Below, piece after piece: positions 17,816 to 30,500 of a DNA stretch of 64,000 nt. Origin of the DNA: Cololabis saira (taxonomy: Eukaryota; Chordata; Actinopteri; Beloniformes; Belonidae); assembly GCF_033807715.1 (NCBI RefSeq), contig NC_084599.1:30588125-30652124 (forward strand). The letters run 5' to 3'. Every line of letters starts with the position of its first letter. Positions within the stretch are counted from its first letter, which is position 1. A program made the position numbers and the translations under genes. The notes beneath the pieces were generated by a model. That model ran no database searches and was not told the DNA's origin. It was given only the letters and a program-made list of their open reading frames with translations.

Positions 17816-18339
17816 AAGTGTTAAAAATAGACATAAACTGACCATAAAGTCAAAGAGCATAAAAAAATCCACAAAAAGTGTGCCTTAAAATGACCAAAAA
17901 TAGTCAAAATAAACCCAATATAATCAAAACTGGCCAATCATAGTAATAATCAGTAATAATGATCATGATCATAAACAACATGATTACTGTTTCTTTTAAC
18001 TGTACTGTACTCCTTTATTTGGCAGTTCTTATCTTCTTGTTTTTGTTGCAGATTCGTGTCTGCTAAATTGCCAGTGTGGGGGATTTGAGTTGGTCACAGA
18101 AGTGTAACATATTTATACAATATGTCATTATTGCCACCCATGCGAAGGAGCAGCAGTGGCATCGGAAACGGACTGTACCAACAAGTAAAGGGGACGCCGG
18201 AGGAACCGAGGCATCCTTTAAGTGTTAAATAAAACATTTACTTTCATGTATGACACAATTTTTACCCATATGAAGCAAAGACACAAAGTCAATACTTCTA
18301 ATAATTAGTAATCAATACGTTTTTGTTGCTGTTTGTCAC

Positions 18340-18475
18340 CCTTCTGGGCAGGTCTCTCCTCTGGAAACCCCCCTCCGGTGAAAGCCGCGGTGCCCGCGCG
18401 TTGGTAGCGACCGTCATCCTGCCTGACCGCCCGGTTTTTTTGGAGAGTCGAAGTTGGCAGAGGGATGTTCCTGCG
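18340..18475 (+). promoter_or_regulatory. zmat3 CpG-rich 5' leader with overlapping short uORF
   Basis: This GC- and CpG-rich stretch stands out from the AT-rich surroundings and leads into the first coding exon. A four-codon upstream ORF (ATG 18465, M-F-L-R, stop TGA 18477-18479) ends by overlapping the two zmat3 start codons (18476 and 18479). That arrangement could let terminating ribosomes restart on zmat3. The transcription start is not known from the sequence. Confidence 0.55.
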
Positions 18476-18599
18476 ATGATGGCGCTGCAGCTGAGGACCG
18501 GGGATGCAGCGTACTACCAGAGTGCACAATACTGCCGAAACTACACTCCTCCGCCCGTGCGCTACGGTGACAGCAGCCATTATCTTGCGCGCTTGCCAG
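18476..18599 (+). CDS. zmat3: zmat3 coding exon 1
   Basis: Codes for [20 protein letters not shown] and on to SSHYLARLP plus one base. It sits in CpG-rich sequence and ends at a GTAAGG donor. Its phase fits exon 2 exactly (G then GT gives Gly42). I do not recognise this N-terminus from human ZMAT3, so assignment rests on phase, position and promoter-like context. Translation could instead start at M46 in exon 2. Confidence 0.75.
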
Positions 18600-21500
18600 G
18601 TAAGGAGAGGCTTGCCAAATAGGGAGCCAGGAGTGTCATGCACTAATGTGCAGGGATTGAGGAAAATCTAATGAAAGGCGGTTTGCAGATGGCTCAGGGT
18701 TGCCCTGGTGTTGGTGTCATCATCTTCATCATGTCATGCTGCACACCAGCGACCATTCTGTTCAGCATCGGCTGTGGATGCTGCGGTGCACAACAATCTG
18801 AAGCCTGGTTTATGGTTCCGCGTTAAATCGACGCAGAGCCTACGCCGTAGGGTACGGCGTAGCGGTGCGCGTCGCCGCGTAACTTACGCCGTAAGCTTTG
18901 CGTTGGTGTAACGCGGAACCATAAATCAGCCTTGAGGGTGTCGATACCCTGATGTCTCTTGCTCCGCATCTCCTGCTGCCTGGCTGTGACATAAACCAGT
19001 GCAAATGGTCCATGTCCTCAAGAATGGCATGTCTGTCTCTCTGTGGCCAGAGAAAGTGGGGAGAAATCTGCTGTTGCACCCAGTACTCGAGTTGTAAAAA
19101 AAAAAATCAGGGGGGATGGTGGATTTTATCATATGGGGACAGATAATTTGTGCTACAAATATAATATATTACAAATAATAGCAGTGACCAAAACACCTGC
19201 AGAAATCCTGCAGGAATGACATAGCAGCAGTTAAATGCAGCCTTCTGTAAGCTTTAAATATCCACTGGGCTTACATCAAATACATCAAAACACAACAATA
19301 AAAAACAGTTTTCTGAACTTATCAATATGACTCTGTCCTTCACAGGATAAGTAAAATGGATCACTGCAAAAACTCAAAATCTTAACAAGAATATTTGTCT
19401 TATTTCTTGTTAAAATGTCTCATTTTAGTAAAAAAAAATCTTATTACACTTAAAACAAGACTCATCACTGGAAAAAACTACAATTTTCACCTGTTTCAAG
19501 TAGATTTTCACTTAAAATTAGAAAAATCTGCCAGTGGAACAAGATTTTTTTGCTTGTAATGAGAAGATAAATCTTGTCCCACTGGCAGATTTTCCTACTT
19601 ATTTCAAGTGAAAATTTACTCAAAACAGGTGAAAATTGTCAAATAAGTAATTTTTCTGCTGTTTTTTTTCTGGTGATGACTCTAAATGTTGAAATAGCAG
19701 TAAAACCACATTCATTGATGAAATGGCATAAGGGATGGAAAGGGGGGATGGCAGTTTTACAGGGGGGATGATTTTGACCGTTTTTATTTCAGGGGGGGAT
19801 GCCATCCCCCTTCATCCCCCCTCAACTCGACTACTGGTTGCACCCACTCCAGCCTTTTCCACTGCTTCTGCTGACGATGACATGTGGCAATTGTACTACT
19901 AAAAAAATGCTTCTTAATGCACAAGCCAAGTCTCTGATCAACGCCTTTTTTGTAGATTTTAGCCACTTTAGGCCAAATGTGACACGAAAGCTGCACACAT
20001 ATACAGTATGTGATTTCTTGCAGGGTGTGAGTGATCAATCCATTTGATGACATCGATCCATTTGATTCACGCCATTGATGAGAAGTTTGTCATCTTCAAA
20101 TAGATTTCCCTGCTATGGTGTATTAACTTCATTACAGTTAAGATGAAGGTTAAGCAGCAACTGATTGATGGGATAATCAGCAGAAAATATAGCCTACTCC
20201 TAATCCAATAACTCAACTTTTTAAATGTATTAATTAAATGTAGTTTACCATTTAAGTTTTAGGTTTTAAGAACGATATGATTGTAGGTATGGCTGTTTCC
20301 CACCAAGACATCCCGCCCTCAGAAGATGGCGCAGGTAAATCTGTTTTATCTAAGTGGGTAATGCATAATAATCAGTAATAGCAACATGATGCAAAGGCCA
20401 GATGACTAATGCTCAGAGGCCTTGGAGAAGAATAATGCTCACTTTATGCAGTGGGCCCTATTAAAGTGCTCTATTAATATGAACTCTTCTCCAAAAGACA
20501 AGGCTCGGGGAAGGGGGGGGGGGGGGCTATAGGCTTTACTGCAGTGGTACAGTAGATGAATCGCAAAGTACAGTGAGAATCGTTTGGCTTGATTTTGCTG
20601 GGAACTGTGCTTGTCCGGTGCCCAGCTAAGCAGATGGAATAAGTGCAGGAGGCATGTGCTTCTCATCGCTCCATAATTGATGTGACACAACGCAGCAAGG
20701 CAAGAGAAACTCTAGAGAAAATGAACACTTGGCCTATTTAAAGATTCTCAGTGGAGGCCATGTAATTAAAAGGTTTCAAGTCATGAGTGTTTTGTTTCTG
20801 GGTTCTCAACCAAGCAATCTCCAAACTCCTGAGTCGAGCTCAGTAACATCTAACAAGTGACTAATTCATGAATAAACACTGATTCTTTTTTTTTTTTATA
20901 CCAGTTTGACGGGTTCTTTTAAGACTCTGAAAGGAACATCAGTAAAAAAAAAACTCAGTGCTTTAAGACTAATGATCACCTTGGACTTCAGGTAACGTCA
21001 TACGAGCCTGTTTTTGACTTGCAAACTTGGTAGTTTTCCTGCTTAGCTTCAAATTCAAGAAGGGAAATGTTTTTTTTTGACTTTGCTGCAAAGTCTTCTG
21101 CTGCGAGCATGTGACTGTGTTCTGCAGCTGCACAACATCGGCAGAGTGGCTGAGAAGTGTCACGGGTAAGGTGAGGACCCAGAAGCTGCACAGGCAGGTG
21201 GGATATCAGTCGGTAATGACCTTTATTATTCACTGCAGTCTTTAACAGTTTATACAGTGGCGGGATGAAAAGTCTTGGCTCAGTCATCTCCTGCCAGATC
21301 AGGGAAGGAGTGAGCCTGGTGTCGCTGACTGAAGGCAAAGCCAAGAACTGGTGGATTACTGTACGTAGCTGGCAGACAGGTCCAGTGGGGAGCTGTGTGT
21401 AACCAGGAGGGAATAGGTGAAACTCGTGGTTGAAGACAGAAGGCTGAGCTAATATTCATGGCAGAGACGAGGCAGGCAGTCTGGCAACAGGTGATCGGTC

Positions 21501-24500
21501 CGGGGGGAAACCAGCTGGAAAGACAGGCATCACACAAGAACAATCCGGCACTGAAGCAGAGACGGGAGCAGACTTAAATGCAGCCAGGGCTGCTGTCACA
21601 GGTGTGGAGAGTTGGGCTGATGAGGAGGCGTGGCTAACAGGTGAGTGGAGTTAGGGTTGCCACCTTTCAGAAATAGAAATAAGGGACGCCCCGATTTCAG
21701 CAACGCAGACGCCAAAAAAAGGGACATCCCCAAAACTTCTAAACTGCATAGAAATATATATATATATATATTTTATGCAAAAAAAACAAAATGCTTTGAT
21801 TTCAAGTTTAAAGTGCCTTAATAGCATTGAACTTGCATGACTGTACAGACAGCCAACCATAAAAGTTATTTTATTTCAATTTCTTCAACTGAAAAGGGGA
21901 AACTAATACATTACATAGTCTCTCATTACATGCAAAGCAATATATGTTAAACCTTTATTTGTTATAATTTTGATGATTGAATTGTTTATTGATTTCATAA
22001 AATGTTCACATTTTTTGAGATTTTTTATTTGGGGTTTTCATAAACTGTGAGCCATAATCACCAAAATTATAACAAATAAAGGCTTGAAATATCTCACTTT
22101 GAATGTAGTGGGAAATAATACATTTGTTTCACCTTAAGTTGAATTTACTACGAATAAAGTTTTGCAATATATTTATATTTTCCGACCTTCACCTGTATAT
22201 TATGACATAAATAAATAAGAGCATAATATGTGTCTGTATTGGTTCAATACGGAACGCAACTTTTAACTCCCAATTACGTAACAAATCCGTATTTCAAGGG
22301 ACGGGTGGCAACCCTAAGTGGAGTGGTACCAGCACACAGGAGATGAGCAGACTGTGACAAGTAGAGGTGGAAGCTAAGTTCAAACGATCTCTTTAAGTTT
22401 ATGGGAAGCCTAGCGGTTACATAGGTGGGTTTGGTTTTGGAGGACCCAGGTTCAAGCCCCCAGGATGGCAACCAAGATAAACCACCTTGGGCCCCTGAGC
22501 AAAACCTTTTACCCTAATTTCAATTCCAAATTTAATTTTATGTCTGACATTCAATGACAATAAAGTCTTTCTAATTGCTCCCCGGGTGGTGGAATAATGG
22601 CAGCCCACTGGTCCTAGTCTAACTAGTGATGGGTTAAAAGCAGAGGACACGTTTTGGTGTGTGTTTCGATATAAACTGAAAATGAATAAAAGATAGACAC
22701 TTCTGCTTTTTTGGGAACATTTATGCTTAAAAAGAACCAAAAACCATCTGAAAAAAGTTCAAGCCACGTTTTGCTTATTGTCTTATACTATAATATTGGA
22801 AATATATGTATTTATCAATAATTTTGACATTTTTTTGGGGAAAAATTATTACCGGATATGATTTCCAGGTTTCTGTCTTGATATGGCGATATAAGCTCTG
22901 GGGCAAAATATATATATATATATTTTTTGCTTGCTATAAAAGTCAACTGTTTTCTCAAATGAGAACAAAATAACGTTCAAGATGAAGTTCAATTTCTCTC
23001 AGATTCTGGTGATAGTTGCTCACAATAGCCGCCTGGATCATATGAAGATGAGTTAGAAGAACTTCAGTAAAATCCAGTGATTTTACTGAAGTTTGTCTGT
23101 ATTATGAATTGAATTCTGGTTTGAGTCAAGTGTGAAAATGTACTTCATATTCCTACATATCATCCTTTTTGGGACAGAAGGTTTTATTAAACAGAAAAAT
23201 CTAACGGGAATCGGGCATTACAGGAAAAATAAAGCTGTTTGCTTCCTTTGTATCTTGACTTCTAAACCAGATAGACCATAAGAGCTGCAAGTTGCGATCA
23301 TGTTCTGAGTATGTAACTATGGTGCCTTGGATATGCGGGGCTTCAAGTTACAAATCTTGAGGTTCTCTCTGTTTGGTCTGACAGTGAAAGTAAAACTATA
23401 GCACATGATAAATATAAACAAAGACATAAATATAGTACCTAATATATGCTGCTGCAGAGACTGATGATGAAGATAGCTGAGCTTGTCTCATACACCAACA
23501 CTGGGGAAAATAAGTATTCAACTGAAGCACAGATGTATCCAAAGGTGTGATTTTGAATTAGGTTTTTGGGAACTCTTTTAATGTCTAAAGCACCTACATA
23601 TTTCAATTTTTCATGTTCACTGCAACATCAAAACCGTGTTTGTTCTGCTGCTTTTTTTTTTTTTTTTGTCTGTCTTTGATATTTAATCTTCCGTGTGTTT
23701 GATGTTGCTGCAGCGCACTCTCATCTAATGAAGCGTGTTAGGATTGTCTCTCTTTAACTATCCCCCCACTGACTCACACTGACCAATAATAACCTTCTTC
23801 TTCTGTTTACTACAAATAAACCGCTGCTGTACTAATGAACTACAGCATAATGAGCTACAGCCACTCCTTATGGAAGTTTGGGGATATTTCCAAATAAGGT
23901 GCTCCAAAAACCTCCATGAAAAAAATAACATCCATGACGAGGATATATTAAGACACTTTTACTAGTGGTGAAATTTATTTATATTTCCGTTTGCCAAGTG
24001 ACCTCACTTCAGTGGCGCTGTGAAGTGCCTCCACGGCTCATCTTGCAGTTGACATGACTAACCATAAGGTCAGTGCGTTGTCCGGCATACCTTTCTCCTG
24101 AGGTCGGCCGGGCCAGGTGACAGACAGGCAGCTGGACACACTGGACAGACAAGCTGACAGCGAGCAGCAGTCGGAAACACAAACACTCCACAGTGTTATT
24201 TTTGGTTTGTGATTCACTGCTATCGGGCGTCCGGTTGGATTCCAGATGAAAGCTCACAGCACACTGGGTTTGGATGCAGCTGCCGGCCTACGAGGAGCCT
24301 GGTCGCACACAAATTAACACACAATGCTTCATTTGGACCACCCAACACACACAGTACACCCTTGCACACACACATACACACACACATACACACCGTATCA
24401 ACTTGTCCAAGTCGACTTTCTCCAGGCTGCAAGGATTTTATTGTCACTGCCCCCATGTGTGTGTGTATATTTGATGTCCTGTATGCATGACTGCAGGCAC

Positions 24501-27500
24501 TGCAGGCTCTGCCTGATCTTTGTGATGTCCACTGGAGTGTGAAGCTCCTCTGTCCAAGAAAGCGTTTCTGTTCACCCGTCTCTTTACACGCCTGCTGCTT
24601 CGGGGCTTCAAGAACTCCGCTCCGTCCTGAATCCCCATGCATCTGTCAATAGACAATAACTCCTTCATAAATTGGACACATTTAATAACTTTCTAATTCA
24701 ATGGACATTACATTTTTTTATATTTGCAAAAGGATCAATATGTTTATTGATTCTATGTTGGTGTAGCCATTTATTGATGTGTTACATTCTAAGTAAATTA
24801 TATTTTAGCAAGAAGGCTTTTTTTTCAGACATATTTTAAAATGATCAGAATTAATTTTCACACAAAACCTTGATATTCTCGCCATGACTCCGATAAGGAT
24901 CACAGCCACTTCAGCTGCTCTGCAGCTCTGCACTGAGGCAGATACCATCAGCAAACTAACAAACCCCTGGGGGTGTTGAATGTATAGATCTAACAGAGTT
25001 TATCATTTCACTTTACTGTCAAAGCTTTCTGGCCTTTGTTTAACGCTTTTGGAGTCCTAAATTTATTACAGTCCATACTGTGAGGATACGGGTGTCATTA
25101 CAAAGTTTTGTGTCACTTTTTGATAGGGCTGTTCGATTTTGCCCAAAAATTAAATCTCGATTTTTTTTCTCAAAATACGATTTTCGATTACGATTACGAT
25201 TATTTTGTGAATTGACAAAAGGCAAAGAAATGATTTCAAATATGCTGTTTTTTTATTGAACATTTGCCCCATTGGGCTTTAAGTGCAAACTTTGCTCTTA
25301 TTAAACCAAAAATGAATGAATAAAGTGCAAAACTCTGTAAAATAAGTTGAAAAAAAGTTTTAAAAAATATAATAAAATATAAAGTTTTATCTCTGAAAAA
25401 GAAATCAGCAAATCAGCACTTGCAAACATACAGTAAGTCAGTCATTACATTTGCTATTCACATTTGCAAGTTTTTTGCAAGGAACACGAGCCGGTCTACC
25501 GCATCTGTGTCATCGAGTTTCACGTTTTAACATCGTTCTAATTACATAATCGCGATTACGATTTAATATCGATTAATCGAACAGCCCTACTTTTTGAGAA
25601 AAAGCAAATCCTCATGGTGTTACTTGAAGATGAAAGTTTACGTCGTCACCAAAGTCATTAGAATATGTTATCTAGGAACAATAAACAACTGCACAGAACA
25701 GTTCATGACGATCACTAATAAAAAAGAATAAAAGAAAAGTGAGAACTTCCTTGTATTATAAGCTTGTTTGATTCCCACAGGTCCAGGAACCATGCTGAAG
25801 CCTCCCCTGAGTCTCTTCAGCCATCCCCAGCAGCCCTTCCACCACATGGACGCTCTGCGCTCTTTGGGACCTCCACCAATGGTGCCTACCCAGCCTCTTG
25901 GCCTACCGCCCATAGCCCCTTCTCAGGCAATTGGACCCCCAACCATGGCTCCTGCCCAGGGTCTGGGGTCTCCTCACATAACTGCCACTCATCCATTAAG
26001 GCCTCCGCCCATCACCCCTCCACACACCTTAGCGCCCCCTCCATTACCCCCAGCTCAACCACTGGTGCCTGCGCCAATGGCACACACTCTGGGGCCCCCA
26101 CCGGGAAATCCTGCACAAGCACTAGTACCTCCCACCATGGACCTCTCACAACCGCTGGGGCCTTCTCATCTGAACCCTGTCCAAGCACTGGTGCCCCCAC
26201 CTGTAGTGGTGCCTGCACACGGCCGATTTCCCCTCCCTCCAAGTCCCTTGTCGTCATCTCCCGCTCCAGGCCCCGACCCTTCGCAGATGCCCCCGAGGCC
26301 ACCGGGACCGGCCATAATCCCGGCGCCGCCAGGGTCCAGACTCATCTGTGGTCCTCTCCCAGGTCAGGCAGCCCTGACCAGCGAGCAGCCGCAGGACGAA
26401 GGCTCCTCTCTGGGGATGGAGGAGCAGGAGGACTCTCTGGGGCTGGAAGAGCTGTGTAAACCACTGTACTGTAAACTCTGCAACGTTACACTCAACTCTG
26501 CTCAGCAGGCACAAGCTCACTACCAGGTGCGTAAAGATCCACATTCACATGTATGGAACTAGGGCTGTTCGATTTTGCCCAAAAATAAAATCTCGATTTT
26601 TTTCTCTCAAAATCCGATTTTCGATTACGATTACGATTACGATTACGATTATTTTGTGAATTGACAAAAGGCAAAGAAATGATTTCAAATATGCTGTTTT
26701 TTTATTGAACATTTGCCCCATTGGGCTTTAAGTGCAAACTTTGCTCTTATTAAACCAAAAATGAATGAATAAAGTGCAAAACTCTGTAAATAAGTTGAAA
26801 AAAAGTTTTAAAAAATATAATAAAATATAAAGTTTTATCTCTGAAAAAAATAATCAGCAAATCAGCACTTGCAAACATACAGTAAGTTATATTTCCAATT
26901 AAATAAAACAAGACATTTTCTAATTAAACTAAACTGGGTCTTTGCATGCTAAATAATAATGCAACCCATGAAGGAGGTAGAGGTGTGTAATGTCAGTCAT
27001 TACATTTGCTATTCACATTTGCAAGTTTTTTGCAAGGAACACGAGCCGGTCTACCGGTGGCATGTTCCAACGCCCCCTCCTACACTAAAGAGCCTCTCCG
27101 ATGGGGCACTTGTCGCAGGTATTGAGAGGTATTTCCATCAATCATTAATATGGTATCAATCATTAATATGTGTGCAGACAAGGTTAAAAAAAAAAAAAAA
27201 GTTAAAAATCGATTTTACGATTTTCACGTTTTAACATCGTTCTAATTACATAATCGCGATTACGATTTAAAATCGATTAATCGAACAGCCCTATATGGAA
27301 CACGTTAATATGCAGGAACCACAACATTATGCCTCTTTGTTTTCAGGGAAAGAACCACAGTAAAAAACTTAGAAACTTCTACGCCGGTAGTAAACAGCCA
27401 CCAGCCATAAGGATCCCAGAAGCTCTTGAGGCAGCCGGCCAGACGACTGTCAGTTCAGGATCCAGCGACGGTGACGCAGGGAAACAGGTCAGGCCTTCCC

Positions 27501-30500
27501 CTCAGCATCTCAACCATATAACCTGATCATTGCAGCTTTTCTTGAGGAGGTGGGTGTGCTAGTTCTACGGTGGCCTCTGCTATTTGAGGAGGTGGGAAAG
27601 GACTGCAGAATAACTTTGTTTTATTGGACAGTCTCATCTTCCTCTGAACACCCAAGTAAACAGTTTATTAAGTCTGTCTAACATTCGGCCTTTTTAAACA
27701 GTTTACAAGGTGCCTATTTATATTTCAGAAATCAAACGTGAATAAAAACCTCAAGCAAACACCTACATGTTAAACTTTTACGTGACATATACTGTATTTG
27801 CAGCTGTCCAATTTTCCAGTTGTCAAGTATGTAATGTTTTGTCTTTCAAAATAATATTTTTCTTTAGGATAATCATTTAAATGACTTGCCTTTCATTAAT
27901 TATTGTCGACATATTTTGTTTTTCAAATTAAAAATCTAGCTGGTCTGTGCAAAAGATTTCTTTATTTTACTTCTTAACCGTCCCAAACTATTTTTTTTTT
28001 CTTTTTCTTTTCGTTCCTTTCTTTCACATTGTTTACTCCCAACCTCAACACACTCATCGCAAACACTGCACCGCTTTGTTCCATGTCTGCAGGCGTTGTA
28101 TAAAGGGGCGCCCCGGGTCATCTTGGCCACAGAGAACGACTATTGTAAATTGTGCGACGCCTCCTTCAGTTCACTCGCAGTCGCACAGGCTCACTACCAG
28201 GGCAAGAACCACGCCAAGAGGCTGCGCCTGGCCGAGGCCCAGCAGAACTCCAGCAACATGTGGGTATACATGGACACATATTGGCTGCGTTGGCCACTGG
28301 ACTTCATCCCTATGAAACTTTATGCAGGCTTATGTCTTACAAATGAGTTTACTGCCAAATTAAAAATTAATAAAATAGTTTGCTAATTTGTAATTACGCT
28401 TAAATGTGGTGAGAAACAAATCACATTAACATTGTTAATATAATTCAAAAATATATGCCTGAGACTTTATTGAGGAATTTGGCTTTTGTTACTTGCATTT
28501 GTTTTAACCCTTTAACCCTTGTACTGTCTTTGGGTCAAGGGAGGGTGAAGGGAGAAAAGAAGGAAGGAAGTAGGAAAGGGAGGAAGGAAGGGAGAAAAGA
28601 AGGAAGGAAGGAGAAAAGAAGGAAGGAAAGAAGGAAAGGGAGGAAGGAAGGAAGCAAGGAGAAAAGAAGGAAGGAAAGAAGGAAAGGGAGAAAAGAAGGA
28701 AGGAAGTAGGAAAGGGAGGAAGAAAGGGAGAAAAGAAGGAAGGAAGTAGGGAGAAAAGAAGGAAGGAAGTAGGGAGAAAAGAAGGAAGGAAGTAGGGAGA
28801 AAAGAAGGAAGGAAGTAGGGAGAAAAGAAGGAAGGAAGTAGGAAAGGGAGGAAGAAAGGGAGAAAAGAAGGAAGGAAGTAGGGAGAAAAGAAGGAAGGAA
28901 GTAGGGAGAAAAGAAGGAAGGAAGTAGGGAGAAAAGAAGGAAGGAAGTAGGGAGAAAAGAAGGAAGGAAGGAAGGAAGGAAGGAGAAAAGAAGGAAGGAA
29001 CGAAGGAAAGGGAGGAAGGAAGGGAGAAAAGAAGGAAGGAAGTAGGAAAGGGAGGAAGAAAGGGAGACAAGAAGGAAGGAAGTAGGAAAGGGAGGAAGGA
29101 AGGGAGAAAAGAAGGAAGGAAGGAAAGAAGGAAGGAAGGAAGAAAGGAGAAAAGAAGGAAGGAAGTAGGAAAGGGAGGAAGGAAGGGAGAAAAGATGGAA
29201 GGGACGAAAGAAGGGAGAAAAGATGGAAGGAAGGGGGAAAGGAGGAAGGAAGGAAGGAAGGAAGGAAGGAAGGAAGGAAGGAAGGAAGGAAGGAAGGAAG
29301 GAAGGAAGGAAGGAAGGAAGGAAGGAAGGAAGGAAGGAAGGAAGGAGGAATGGGAGTAAGGAATGGAGAAAAGGAAAGAAAGAAGGGAGGGAGGAAGGAA
29401 TGGATAAAATAAGGAAATAAGGAAGGAAAAGCAAAGAAGGTAATAAAGGAACAAATGACGAAAGGAAGGTAGGAAGAAAAAGGAGTAAAGGAGGGTAAAA
29501 AAGGAGGAAAGGAAGAAGGAAGGAGAGAGCATGGCAGGAGGAAAGAAGGATAGAAGAATTGGGCCATTTTGACCCGAAGACAGCACAAGGGTTAATAATA
29601 ATTACTAAATTGGACCTGCTTATATCAAATAATTGTTCCCCTCGGCGACCGGATTGAAATGGTTTTATCGGTTGTTGCAGGGAAGGCAGCAATGAGGCAC
29701 TCCCAAAAAGAAACCGGAAAGATGGCAGCGAATACCGACTCGTGAAAAACCGTCGCAGCCCACAGATGCCTGCTGCCATGCCAGGTAAGAATAAATCAGA
29801 ACTACAGAACTAATACGATTATGGGTTAAAATAATTGCTAGCGGACAAAATCAAGAACATAAACTCAGCCACGTAGGAGGTTGGCGGCTTGTTTGTGCTC
29901 GGGTGCAAACACACCCCTCTCGCTTTTTTTTTCAAAAGCATGTATCCAGTCACAAACGATCGAGACATTTACTCTGCCAAATAAAATGTTAAGCTGGCAG
30001 GTATCTATTATAGTTTGAGTAATGTGCATAATTTGCAACTGTGAGTCAATCTCATTCTTTTCATTTGTTGCAAAGTCTAAAAGAAACATATTTTTAAAGT
30101 CTCTGAGTCCCGGTAGGTGTAAACACACTCCAAGTCACTTTGATTTGTGAGCAAGACGTCTGTCTTGGCTTGTTGACCTGAGCTTGAGTCCCAGCAGTGT
30201 CGAGTCTGAAAACTAATATTCTGAATGAACTGTTGAATCTAGTCTCTTTTCAAAGACTCACTTCAAGCATCACTAATATTGCACCACAACAAAAGTACAA
30301 GCAGATGCAAATGTCATTGCCCAGGGCGCTTCTGAAAATACGCTTACGCTGGTGGTTACGATCTCCAATCATTTTCAAAACAAACCGACACGCTCGTCAT
30401 GGGAAGGATTATCAACGTATTAGGAATAATTAGGACAGAGGTAGGAAGTTATCTAAATCAGCCATTTCTGACTTACAAAAGTAGTATTTTATGTGAAAAT

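Larger units (their letters stand above)
12571..18475. other. Region upstream of zmat3, no supported exon
   Basis: Apart from the palindromic MITE, the gap and the LINE pieces listed separately, this is AT-rich sequence. It contains LINE-like 3' tails near 15215-15315 and 15905-16045 (aatgacaataaagtattttc). I see no exon with convincing splice sites. A short in-frame ATG segment at 18140-18225 might be upstream leader sequence but cannot be supported as coding. Confidence 0.55.
18600..25780 (+). other. zmat3 intron 1
   Basis: A 7.2-kb intron. Besides the elements listed, it holds a 13-base G run (20514-20526), (CA)n-rich sequence at 24360-24395 and poly-T tracts. I see no further exon. Confidence 0.7.

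Noticed and set aside
18140..18225. Short ATG frame upstream of zmat3 as a coding exon
   Set aside because: Only 25-30 codons, no convincing consensus donor and no family match. It may be leader sequence.
24209..24642. 140-codon minus frame near 24.4 kb
   Set aside because: It spans a CA-repeat and has no splice sites or recognisable domain.
25764..26459. A 231-codon open frame overlapping zmat3 exon 2 in another frame
   Set aside because: It arises from the C-rich repeat composition. It crosses the exon 2 acceptor, has no phase fit with exon 1 or exon 3 and shows no domain.
28504..29779. Open frames of 358-414 codons rich in Ser, Phe, Leu and Pro on the minus strand
   Set aside because: They are translations of the GGAA minisatellite. 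All three frames stay open because the repeat lacks stop codons.
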